From: Planctomycetales bacterium
GTDB taxonomy: Bacteria > Planctomycetota > Planctomycetia > Planctomycetales > Planctomycetaceae
Direction: 5' to 3'
Length of the DNA: 6,323 nt
NCBI GenBank assembly: GCA_020050375.1
Contig: JAGVKR010000683.1
Coordinates: 1 to 6,323 of the forward strand
Below are positions 1 to 6,192 of this stretch, piece after piece. The notes under the pieces were generated by a model, which made no database searches, had not been told where the DNA came from, and saw only the letters and a list, made by a program, of their open reading frames with translations. The position numbers and the translations under genes are program-made. Every line of letters starts with the position of its first letter. Positions within the stretch are counted from its first letter, which is position 1.

Positions 1-1
1 A

Positions 2-163
2 CGTCACTCGCTCGGCCTGGAAACCGAAGCCGCGGCGATCGAGTCGTCTGTCGATCGCGTGCTCGGCGCCGGCTTCCGCACGCGCGACATCGCTGCCGGC
101 GCCCCAGCGCTCGGCACCGTTGAAATGGGCTCAAAGGTCATCGAGGCCCTTGCCACTGCCTGA
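2..163 (+). CDS. leuB: 3-isopropylmalate dehydrogenase, C-terminal end (5' part outside window)
   Basis: The last 53 codons of an open frame that enters from the left edge and ends at TGA 161-163. The peptide opens with [14 protein letters not shown] and continues with a GFRTRDIA segment and a [12 protein letters not shown] segment. This matches the closing part of 3-isopropylmalate dehydrogenase, where RYSLG, an Ala-rich helix, an RTxDI segment and an EMG helix occur in that order. The enzyme is cytosolic and catalyses the NAD-dependent oxidative decarboxylation of 3-isopropylmalate in leucine synthesis. The catalytic residues lie upstream, outside the window. Related beta-decarboxylating dehydrogenases (isocitrate, homoisocitrate, tartrate) share this fold, so the exact substrate is inferred from similarity of the tail alone. 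No clear terminator follows, and the next gene is 122 bases downstream on the same strand. Confidence 0.85.
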   Translation, partial: RHSLGLETEAAAIESSVDRVLGAGFRTRDIAAGAPALGTVEMGSKVIEALATA

Positions 164-285
164 ACCGTCGCTTCACTGTCCCGCCTTCGGCTTTCTGCTT
201 TTACCCCCACCTCGCGTCCGCCTGATCACCACTTCCTCGTCCAAGCGCTCGTCAACGTCGGTCGCGCGCCCTGATCGCTCCCGTT

Positions 286-639
286 ATGTCTCAACTTCCC
301 CTATATGCATTCGGCACGCTGCGTCGCGGCAAAGCCAATCACGGAATTCTTGCCGGCGCCTTCGACCGCTGCCTGCCGGCGACGCTACGCGATTTTCGAC
401 GCGCCGTCGCTCCGCATGGATTCCCCGCGATCGTGCGCTGCCCGCTGGCGCGCGTTGAAGGTGAGCTGTTCTTCATCCGACCGGACGCCTACGACGAAAC
501 ACTGCGTAGATGCGACCTGCTCGAGGATCTCCCCTCCGGACAACTTGTGGGGCGCTATTACCGCCGGATGGAAGTGACGGTCGAGACAGTCGAAGGGGAA
601 TTTGCTGCCTGGGTGTATGCCGATGCCAATGTCGTGTGA
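286..639 (+). CDS. Gamma-glutamylcyclotransferase (AIG2/GGCT-like) family protein
   Basis: A 117-residue protein with the single-domain GGCT-like fold. The N-terminal FGTLRRG (residues 9-15) corresponds to the family's YGSL/YGTLRxG substrate-binding loop, followed by the usual NH at 18-19. VEGELFFI (58-65) is the conserved GE(L/V) strand. CDLLEDLP (76-83) supplies Glu80, aligned with the catalytic glutamate of human GGCT, and YYRRMEVTV (91-99) is the conserved Y-R-R strand, followed by AAWVYA (107-112). Length is normal for short bacterial members. Family members cyclise gamma-glutamyl amino acids or gamma-glutamylamines to 5-oxoproline; the substrate here cannot be told. It would act in the cytosol, as no signal peptide is present. 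The ATG is taken because the YGTL motif follows within ten residues, although no Shine-Dalgarno site precedes it. It converges with the Nudix gene. Confidence 0.85.
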   Translation: MSQLPLYAFGTLRRGKANHGILAGAFDRCLPATLRDFRRAVAPHGFPAIVRCPLARVEGELFFIRPDAYDETLRRCDLLEDLPSGQLVGRYYRRMEVTVETVEGEFAAWVYADANVV

Positions 640-679
640 CAAAGGCGGGCGCTGCCCCCGGACTTTATTGTTTCGAGAT

Positions 680-772
680 TTTGAGTTTCCTTAGACACTT
701 GTCTTTCGAGCTTCGTCGCGGAAAAGCCCGAAAATCAAATGACGAAGGACAATCAAAAACCGAAAACTCAAA
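680..772. repeat. Imperfect AT-rich inverted repeat between convergent genes
   Basis: The gap between the GGCT-like and Nudix genes (640-797) is AT-rich against its surroundings and holds an interrupted inverted repeat. TTTGAGTTT (680-688) pairs with AAACTCAAA (764-772), TTGTC (699-703) with GACAA (748-752), and CTTCGTC (711-717) with GACGAAG (741-747). The left arm has extra bases between blocks, so the stem is bulged. It lies between two 3' ends, so it could end transcription from both sides, but there is no clean GC stem with a T run. A degraded dispersed repeat is equally likely. Confidence 0.5.
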
Positions 773-797
773 TTTAAGGCATCCTGCGACTGCACTT

Positions 798-1205
798 CTA
801 CGACGCGTGCCCCAGATGTTCCAGAAGCCGATCGAGAAACGGCGCCTGGTCCGGGTGAATTGTGACTCGCGCCTGAGCGATCGTCAAAAACTCCGCCCGG
901 TCGACTTCCCACGAAGCGCAATGCGGCCGCGCGATTTCCGGCGCCGGCCCGGCAAAGCAATGGATCCGTTTGCCGCTCTTCTGGTATTGAATTTCTCCGA
1001 GCGGCAACAGGTCACCGGCGACGACGCCCGTTTCTTCCAGCGTCTCGCGGCGTGCCGCAGCTTCGAGTCCTTCTCCCTCGTCGGGCAGCCCTTTGGGAAT
1101 GCTCCACGGCTTGCCGCGATTGTAATTGCCCGAGGGATGAACGAGCAGAACTTCGAGGCCCTGCGGCCCGTCGCGATACAACAAGGTGCCGGCAGATTGT
1201 TTCAA
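798..1205 (-). CDS. Nudix hydrolase
   Basis: A 135-residue cytosolic protein with an intact Nudix box at residues 39-61 that fits GX5EX7REUXEEXGU: Gly39, Glu45, Arg53-Glu54, Glu57-Glu58 and Gly60. The glutamates bind the divalent metal that activates water to cut a nucleoside diphosphate linked to another group. Before the box comes the SAGTLLYR strand and PWSIPKG (33-39); after it comes QKSGKRIHCFAG (75-86). This pattern is shared by small Nudix proteins often annotated as (di)nucleoside polyphosphate or NTP pyrophosphohydrolases, but the substrate cannot be fixed from sequence. The frame has no in-frame ATG near its N-terminus, upstream or downstream, so a TTG codon at 1205-1203 is taken as the start. 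It gives the MKxSAG opening typical of these proteins. Upstream lie three palindromes (1233-1312). It is not convincingly in an operon with the Rieske gene. Confidence 0.88.
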   Translation of the reverse strand: MKQSAGTLLYRDGPQGLEVLLVHPSGNYNRGKPWSIPKGLPDEGEGLEAAARRETLEETGVVAGDLLPLGEIQYQKSGKRIHCFAGPAPEIARPHCASWEVDRAEFLTIAQARVTIHPDQAPFLDRLLEHLGHAS

Positions 1206-1232
1206 CGGACTGCTCGAAACGTGTGAATGAAT

Positions 1233-1318
1233 CGACGACCAGTCGTCGCCGAACCGACGTAGGGTTGGCTTCAGCCGACACGAAGCGACAGCTCGCGTGG
1301 ACTAAAGTCCACACTACG
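1233..1318. repeat. Series of three 16-base palindromes (REP/MITE-like element)
   Basis: The gap between the Rieske and Nudix genes carries three hairpins of one design, 7-base arms around 2 bases: CGACGAC-CA-GTCGTCG (1233-1248), GTTGGCT-TC-AGCCGAC (1264-1279, one G-T pair) and GTGGACT-AA-AGTCCAC (1297-1312). Their starts are 31 and 33 bases apart. The second and third are enclosed by CGTAG (1258-1262) and CTACG (1314-1318), which form short terminal inverted repeats of a 61-base unit. Sequences of the form GTxGGCTxxAGCCxAC next to a CTACG end recall short dispersed repeats I associate with planctomycete genomes; that is memory, not a search. The element starts 30 bases beyond the Rieske stop and could fold in that transcript. 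The first palindrome may be unrelated. Confidence 0.6.
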
Positions 1319-1348
1319 GAGTCTCATGCGATCTCGCTCGACGGTTTG

Positions 1349-1672
1349 TTACGCGTCGTCCGGCGGCTTCACCTGAATCTCGTCGCCCACAACTCGGACC
1401 TCAAACGTGTCCACACGAACGGTCGATTGGGGATTGTCGAGCCAGGTCCCCTTCGTGATACAGAAACGCCAGGCATGCCAGGGGCAGGTGACCCCGCCGT
1501 TTTCGACGTAGCCATTCGCCAGCGACGCCCCCATGTGCGGGCACGAATCGTAAATCGCCGTGTACTTGTCGTCGACAAAGAAGACGGCGATCATTCGTCC
1601 CGCCACCTCGTAGGCGCGGCCTTCGCCGGGCGGAATGTCGCCCACTTTGGCGACCGTTTGAAACTCGGCCAT
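1349..1672 (-). CDS. Rieske [2Fe-2S] ferredoxin-like protein
   Basis: A 107-residue protein consisting of one Rieske domain. Cluster ligands are visible as CPHMGASL (Cys44, His46) and CPWHAWRF (Cys63, His66), with 16 residues between His46 and Cys63. This is the pattern of soluble Rieske ferredoxins and NirD-like small subunits, with two Cys and two His holding a [2Fe-2S] cluster. The N-terminal strands (EFQTVAKVGDIPPGEG), the IAVFFVDDKYTAIYDSC segment and the final VRVDTFEVRVVGDEIQV strands complete the fold. No membrane anchor or signal peptide is seen, so it is cytosolic. It would pass electrons to an oxygenase or nitrite-reductase-type partner, but no partner gene is in the window. The ATG at 1672 fits the usual family start; only a weak GGAG about 12 bases upstream could serve as ribosome binding site. 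Confidence 0.9.
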   Translation of the reverse strand: MAEFQTVAKVGDIPPGEGRAYEVAGRMIAVFFVDDKYTAIYDSCPHMGASLANGYVENGGVTCPWHAWRFCITKGTWLDNPQSTVRVDTFEVRVVGDEIQVKPPDDA

Positions 1673-1710
1673 GCTTGCGGATCGCTCCGGGAATGGTTTA
1701 ACGTGGGAGA

Positions 1711-1847
1711 GGATTTAGGATTCAGGATTCGGCATTCAGGGGAAATGAAGACGAGACGTGCCGCCCCAGTATCTTTTCTTTGCGAAAAAATCGGGCCGGT
1801 ACGGCCCGCCTGTTTCCCCTGAATCCTGAATGCCGAATCCTGAATCC
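1711..1847. repeat. Long inverted repeat made of 7-base units, with hairpin core
   Basis: The gap between the divergent Rieske and aldolase genes (1673-1915) is largely filled by a 137-base element. Its 35-base left arm (1711-1745) reads as units of AGGATTC or GGCATTC ending in AGGGGAAA. The right arm (1813-1847), read in reverse complement, contains the same units in another order: two AGGATTC-type units precede GGCATTC on the left, one precedes and one follows it on the right. Both arms end in the same AGGGGAAA. Between them (1746-1812) lies unrelated sequence with a terminator-like hairpin. The unit shuffling points to slippage or recombination among 7-base repeats. No open frame inside looks coding. 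It separates two promoters that should lie here, neither of which I can recognise. Confidence 0.75.
1785..1808 (-). terminator. Intrinsic-terminator-like hairpin with T6 tail
   Basis: On the minus strand, CGGGCC-GTACC-GGCCCG (1808 to 1792) forms a 6-7 bp GC-only stem, followed after one A by six T residues (1790-1785). This is the classic shape of a Rho-independent terminator. It points leftward, upstream of the Rieske gene, where no minus-strand gene ends directly. It could stop antisense read-through from the convergent RND gene crossing the aldolase gene, or it may be part of the repeat element that encloses it. Confidence 0.45.
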
Positions 1848-1905
1848 TTCTCCTCCCTTTTAGCTCCCCCGCCCCCCAGACTGCAATCCTCCCCACGCCT
1901 CTTCC

Positions 1906-1909
1906 AGGA
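1906..1909 (+). promoter_or_regulatory. Ribosome binding site of the aldolase gene
   Basis: AGGA lies 6 bases before the ATG at 1916. It is the clearest Shine-Dalgarno-like site in the window and supports that start. Confidence 0.5.
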
Positions 1910-1915
1910 CACACC

Positions 1916-2710
1916 ATGAAACGCAATCCTGTCAAAGCCGCACTCAAGGCCGGCCAGCCGCAGGTCGGCACGTGGCTCTCGCTCGGAAACACCTACGCCA
2001 CGCGCGTCATGGCCCGCGTCGGCTTTCCCTGGTTGACGGTCGACATGGAACACTCGCCGATCGACATCAGCCAGGCGGCCACGCTGTTCGGCGCGATCGC
2101 CGAGGCGGGTTGCGTCCCTCTCGCCCGCGTTCCCCGCGGCACGCACGAGAACATCAAGCGCGTCCTCGACGCCGGCGCACATGGGATCGTCGTGCCGATG
2201 GTCAACACGGTTGAGGAAGCCAAGCTCGCGATCGCGGCAGCCAAGTATCCTCCGACGGGCAACCGCTCGATCGGCGGCGGAATGCACGCCCTCAACTTCG
2301 GTGCCACCGCCGGCGACTACTACAAGCACGCGAACGACGAGATCCTCGTCGTCCTGCAGACGGAATCGCCGGAAGGGGTCGAGAACGCTGAAGCGATTTA
2401 CAGTCTCCCGGGGGTCGATGCGATTTTCGTCGGTCCCAACGATTTGACGTTCCAGATGCGCGGCCCCGACGGCGTCGATCCCACTCCCGACCAGCTCGAA
2501 GCCATGCTGCAACGGATTCTGGCGATCGGAAAGAAGACCGGCACTCCGGTCGGACTGCACGTCCAAAGTGTCGATGACACGAAGCGACGCATTGCCGAAG
2601 GGTGGCGGTTCATTGCGCTCGGCAGCGAACTGCGTTTCATGACCAGCGAGGCCCAGCGAATGGTGAGCGGACTGAATCTGAAAAAGGCGGCCGACCTCGC
2701 GCGGTATTGA
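1916..2710 (+). CDS. HpcH/HpaI-family class II aldolase
   Basis: A 264-residue cytosolic protein matching the HpaI/2-keto-3-deoxyrhamnonate aldolase/citrate lyase beta family over its full length. VDMEHSPID (42-50) holds the family's active-site His (His46). Arg71 in LARVPRG corresponds to the carboxylate-binding Arg. Gln148 and Glu150 in VLQTES, with Asp176 in VGPNDL, correspond to the metal-site residues; [18 protein letters not shown] (85-102) is the conserved barrel strand and loop. Members reversibly cleave 2-keto-3-deoxy acids to pyruvate and an aldehyde, using a divalent metal. The substrate is uncertain: the stretch after YPPTGNR reads [12 protein letters not shown] rather than the RGxG...R seen in HpaI, suggesting a different subfamily. 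The ATG with AGGA upstream gives a normal N-terminus. It stands alone on its strand and ends 4 bases from the convergent RND gene. Confidence 0.88.
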   Translation: MKRNPVKAALKAGQPQVGTWLSLGNTYATRVMARVGFPWLTVDMEHSPIDISQAATLFGAIAEAGCVPLARVPRGTHENIKRVLDAGAHGIVVPMVNTVEEAKLAIAAAKYPPTGNRSIGGGMHALNFGATAGDYYKHANDEILVVLQTESPEGVENAEAIYSLPGVDAIFVGPNDLTFQMRGPDGVDPTPDQLEAMLQRILAIGKKTGTPVGLHVQSVDDTKRRIAEGWRFIALGSELRFMTSEAQRMVSGLNLKKAADLARY

Positions 2711-2714
2711 GTGG

Positions 2715-5546
2715 CTACGCCGCGCGCTGGTTCACGTCGGCAAGCGACGTGTGCGGCGGCGGGAATGTCACAACGGCTGGCGGCTCTTCGGGGAAAAACC
2801 CGGCAGGCAATGTGATTGGCTCGATCTCAACGGCCGGAACTGGAGCCGCCACAGCCCCTTCCCGCCAGCGGGAAACGACGGTCAGAATTGCCGGCACGAG
2901 CAGGACGGCAACGAGCAGGCACGTTCCGACGCCGATGGTCAGCACCAGCCCCAGGCTGTACAGCCCGCGATGGGCGGCGATCATCATGCTGCCAAAGCCC
3001 ACCATCGTCGTCGTGGCGTTGACAATGATCGCGTTGATCACGCTGGCCGACGGCGCGTACAGGCCGCGCTTCAGCCGATAATCGTGGACCACATGGACCC
3101 CGCCGTCGACCCCTAGGCCGATGACGAGCGGCAACACGATCAAATTGGCGGGATTGAGGTCGATCTTCAGGAGAGCCAGCAGGCCGAACATCAGGCCGGC
3201 TCCCGCCAGCGGCGGCAGGAGTGCCAGCACGCAATCGAGCAGATTGCGAAAATCGATCATGAGCAGAACGCAGACGGCAACGAGCGCGTAGAGGCCGATT
3301 GTCTCGTAGCTGCTCTTGATCGCCCGCGACGCCTCATACGTCTGCAGCGGCGTCCCGGTCGCTTCCGGGTCGACCGAACGGACATCGGCAATGAATTTCC
3401 TGAGCGGCTCGATATCCCAGATTTGCGAGGCGGGATAGATTTGCAGCAGCCATTTCCCGTTAGGGCTCAGAAACCGGCCGACAAGCGTCGGCGACAGGTC
3501 GGCGGGGCCGACCGGCTCGATCCCCGAGACCGCTTCGAGCCCCTTCAATCGCGTCAACAAATCGGTCGACAATCGGGCCTGGTAGTCGCGAAGAATCTGC
3601 CCCTGCTCGCGACCATTCAAGGCTTCAAAGTGATCGAGGAAGCCATCGACCGTCTTGCGGATTTTCGCGGCGGTCGGCGAGGGAACAGCGCTCAGAGCCC
3701 GTTCCACAGCCTCCAACTCTTCGCCGATCGATTGCGGCGCCACGTCGCGCGGCGCCGGGGGCCGGGCCGGCAGATACGACAGCTCGGCATGAACGGCCTG
3801 CGCCAGGAGCTGTGTGTCGTCGATCGGATTGCGCGGCAGGATCGCCGCCAGCTCTTCAACGTGATGCACCGTCGGCAGCGCCTCGAACTTCCGTTTGAGC
3901 TCGAGCACCTGCTGCGGACTTTCGGCCAGCGACACTGCGAACAGCAGCGAACTGTCGGACTGCTCGAAAATCCGCGACTGGACTTCCACCGATTCGAGTC
4001 CCTGCGATTGCAGGTTGAGCAGGTTGTAATCGTATTTCACATTGAGCCCGAATGTCGAGACGCCGACGATCGCGATCCCGCAAACGCCGATCACTCCGGC
4101 CGGATATTTGGAGATCAACCACCGCAACCCTCGGCTTTCCATCGGCTGCGGGAGCTGGCTGATTTCCTGTCGGCGATCGACCAGCACCAGAATGGCGGGC
4201 AGAACAACGAACGCCGCGACCGTGCAGATCAGGATTCCCGCGCCGGCGATCACTCCCAGCTCGGCGACTCCCGCAAAGTCGGTGAGCATGGCGCAGAAGA
4301 AGGCGAGCGCCGATGAGATTGCCGCCGTCCAGATTCCCGCGCCGGCGCTGCTGGCCGTCTCGACCAGCGCATCGGCGGCGCCAAGCCCCTCGTGCCGCAC
4401 TTCTAGGTAGCGCAGCAGGTAGACCGTCGAGTAGTCGATTCCGATGCCGATCAGCATCGCGGCAAACGAAACCGAAAGGATATTCAAATGGCCGATGGCG
4501 ATCGTTGTGAAGCCGAACGACCATGCCATGCCGACCAGGAGAACGACGCTTCCCACGAGCGGATAGCGCAATCCCTGAAAACCCAGAAACATCAGGATCG
4601 CGACACCGACGAACGACAGCACCGAGGCATAGAACATCGCGGTTTGCGAGTCGCGCATCTCGTCGCTTTCGAGCACGGGGATGCCCGTCAGCCCGATTTT
4701 GACCTGCGGATGCCGCCGCCCCGCTTCGCCGATCAGCTCGCGGATGCGGGCAATCGCCGGCGATGTGCCGTTGAAGTCGCTGCTGGCCGCGGTCGGCTGC
4801 ACCTTCAGAAAGCCCATCGACCCTTTGGTGTTCATCAGATAGCGGTCTTGAAACGCCGTCGACATCTGCGACAGGTCTCCCCCGCCGAGCCCCTGCCAGG
4901 GAGACTCGTAATGTCCGGGGCGGTTTCGGGTGAACTGATCGAGGCTGGAAACAAGCAGCGCCATTTGCGCTAGCAGCGGCTCGGTCATTTTTGCGACGAT
5001 TTCCGCCGGCTGCCCCTGACCGCGTTCGAGGGCGTGACGCATCTCCCTCAGAAACCCTTTGAGCGTTAGTAATTCGAATTTGCGCAGAAGCGGGCTGAGC
5101 TCGTCGAGTTGCGTCAGGATCATCTGCAACTGCTCAGGGGTCGAGTATTGCAGTGCCTTGGCCCGCAGGTGACTCAGATTGATTTTGTAGAGAACATTTT
5201 TGAATAGTCGCGATTCTTTCTCGACGCGCGGCCCCAGATCGTCGATGGCCCGCTGAATGCTCGTCGCATCGGGCCCCTCGACGACGACCACCATGTCTTC
5301 GGTGACATCGCCGAATTCACGCGTGTAGTTGAGCCACCGCTGATGGTATTCGGTATGCGGATCAATCAGATCGGCCCGGCTCGTCTTGAATTGCAGGTGC
5401 TGCTGCGTGTGCCAGACAGCCGCGGCGGCCAGCCCCAGACACACCAGCAGGGTGAAAATGGGGAATCGCACAACCAATCTGGTTGTCACACGCAGAACCC
5501 GTTCCATCGGGCTCGGCGATCTCTTTTCCTGAGTGGAACCAGGCAT
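2715..5546 (-). CDS. RND superfamily transporter, MMPL/HpnN-like
   Basis: A 943-residue inner-membrane protein with the duplicated RND layout. Membrane segment 1 is at about 29-46, then a large periplasmic loop (47-303) and segments 2-6 (about 304-456). Segment 7 is at 482-501, followed by a second periplasmic loop (502-748) and segments 8-12 (about 749-891). Segment 4 carries GIGIDYSTVYLLRY and segment 10 GLGVDGGVHVVHDY; their aspartates (Asp371, Asp814) sit where RND pumps carry proton-relay acids. The first loop ends in LTGIPVLESDEM, as in HpnN-like hopanoid or lipid exporters, and length is near theirs (about 850-950). The cargo is probably a lipid or other hydrophobic compound, but no hopanoid gene is present here, so this is inferred. 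The C-terminus is a Pro-rich tail of about 45 residues. ATG at 5546 is preferred over an in-frame TTG at 5552; neither has a clear ribosome site. Confidence 0.88.
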   Translation of the reverse strand: MPGSTQEKRSPSPMERVLRVTTRLVVRFPIFTLLVCLGLAAAAVWHTQQHLQFKTSRADLIDPHTEYHQRWLNYTREFGDVTEDMVVVVEGPDATSIQRAIDDLGPRVEKESRLFKNVLYKINLSHLRAKALQYSTPEQLQMILTQLDELSPLLRKFELLTLKGFLREMRHALERGQGQPAEIVAKMTEPLLAQMALLVSSLDQFTRNRPGHYESPWQGLGGGDLSQMSTAFQDRYLMNTKGSMGFLKVQPTAASSDFNGTSPAIARIRELIGEAGRRHPQVKIGLTGIPVLESDEMRDSQTAMFYASVLSFVGVAILMFLGFQGLRYPLVGSVVLLVGMAWSFGFTTIAIGHLNILSVSFAAMLIGIGIDYSTVYLLRYLEVRHEGLGAADALVETASSAGAGIWTAAISSALAFFCAMLTDFAGVAELGVIAGAGILICTVAAFVVLPAILVLVDRRQEISQLPQPMESRGLRWLISKYPAGVIGVCGIAIVGVSTFGLNVKYDYNLLNLQSQGLESVEVQSRIFEQSDSSLLFAVSLAESPQQVLELKRKFEALPTVHHVEELAAILPRNPIDDTQLLAQAVHAELSYLPARPPAPRDVAPQSIGEELEAVERALSAVPSPTAAKIRKTVDGFLDHFEALNGREQGQILRDYQARLSTDLLTRLKGLEAVSGIEPVGPADLSPTLVGRFLSPNGKWLLQIYPASQIWDIEPLRKFIADVRSVDPEATGTPLQTYEASRAIKSSYETIGLYALVAVCVLLMIDFRNLLDCVLALLPPLAGAGLMFGLLALLKIDLNPANLIVLPLVIGLGVDGGVHVVHDYRLKRGLYAPSASVINAIIVNATTTMVGFGSMMIAAHRGLYSLGLVLTIGVGTCLLVAVLLVPAILTVVSRWREGAVAAPVPAVEIEPITLPAGFFPEEPPAVVTFPPPHTSLADVNQRAA

Positions 5547-5614
5547 GAACAATCCCGGGAGGTTTTACGTCATTCGAGATTCGAAGAGGAAGCCGGCGGA
5601 GTGAGCGACCATCT

Positions 5615-5629
5615 CAGGCATCCTGCCTG
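5615..5629. other. Perfect 6-bp hairpin upstream of the RND gene
   Basis: CAGGCA-TCC-TGCCTG forms a perfect 6-bp stem with a 3-base loop, about 70 bases before the RND start codon. It may lie in the 5' leader of that transcript. No T run follows on either strand, so it is not an intrinsic terminator. Function unknown. Confidence 0.3.
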
Positions 5630-5832
5630 CGGACAGACGTTCACAGGGAAACCGTGGACCCGCGCCGTACCGACCGTCCAGCAGTCTCCGTCGTCGATTC
5701 AAGTTGTCATTGGGAAAGGCGTTGAGTTGAAACGCCGCGTGGTTGGAAAATGGGGCGGCATATTAGCGGCGGATCGCGATTTGAGGCAAGGTGAGTGTTC
5801 TTCTCTAAAACTTCGGGTGTACCAACTGGAGT

Positions 5833-5848
5833 GCAACGTCGATGTTGC
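5833..5848. promoter_or_regulatory. 16-base palindrome, possible operator
   Basis: GCAACGTCGATGTTGC, read from its first G, is palindromic except for one G-T pair. It is bracketed by GTACCAACT on the left (starting near 5819) and GTACCAGAACT on the right (starting near 5849), a loose direct repeat. Size and symmetry would suit a dimeric repressor, and it lies about 290 bases upstream of the RND start. No regulator gene is visible nearby, so an operator role is a guess. Confidence 0.25.
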
Positions 5849-6192
5849 GTACCAGAACTCTTATTTTATCCATCTTAACATGCTGTCATTTCCAGAGGAT
5901 TCAAACATGCAGGGGGCGTACCGGCCCGGAAAAAACCACGGGCAGCCAAAAGTCGGGCTTCCGTTTTCAGCGATGTGTATTTTACCAGTTTTCCACGACC
6001 CCGTGTGGACCGGTTGCACCGGATCTGGAAACATTCGAAGGATTGGGGACATTCGTTCTCAGGGGAAATGGAGCGAGGCATAAATGGGCATCCATGACCT
6101 TCTCTGACCGATGCAGCCCCGCCATCGCTTATCGGATGCACCCTTCCCGGTTCCTTCCAATGCGACTTGATTGCTCTCCCGAATCGATCGAT

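Larger units (their letters stand above)
5547..6192. other. 646-base intergenic region without a convincing gene
   Basis: The stretch lies upstream of the minus-strand RND gene and downstream of the partial minus-strand gene at the right edge. Short open frames on both strands overlap one another, have unnatural compositions and lack family features, so I call no gene. It should contain the RND promoter, but I see no confident -35/-10 pair. It holds a hairpin (5615-5629), a near-perfect 16-base palindrome (5833-5848), an AT-rich patch (about 5858-5880), a GTACCGGCCCG motif near 5918-5928 that resembles the hairpin at 1792-1808, and a small CCGGT-TGC-ACCGG hairpin (6010-6022). It may be a decayed gene or an untranslated leader. 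Confidence 0.5.

Noticed and set aside
182..200. GCC-TTC-GGC followed by T-rich sequence after leuB, as a terminator
   Set aside because: The stem is only 3 bp and the T run is broken, which is too weak to call.
510..1226. 238-codon open frame on the plus strand
   Set aside because: It overlaps the GGCT-like gene in another frame and runs antisense across the Nudix gene, both of which have clear family motifs. Its own product resembles nothing.
1233..1318. The regularly spaced palindromes as a CRISPR array
   Set aside because: There are only three units, the arm sequences differ, and spacing of about 31-33 bases start to start leaves only 15-17 base gaps. CRISPR repeats would be near-identical with spacers of around 30 bases.
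1736..2566. 276-codon open frame on the minus strand over the aldolase gene
   Set aside because: It is antisense to the aldolase and takes its last part from the 7-base repeat region. The apparent peptide repeats are translated DNA repeats.
3423..4316. 297-codon open frame on the plus strand within the RND gene
   Set aside because: It lies antisense to the clearly coding RND frame, its protein is Arg/Gln/His-rich with no family features, and GC-rich genes commonly leave such open frames on the other strand.
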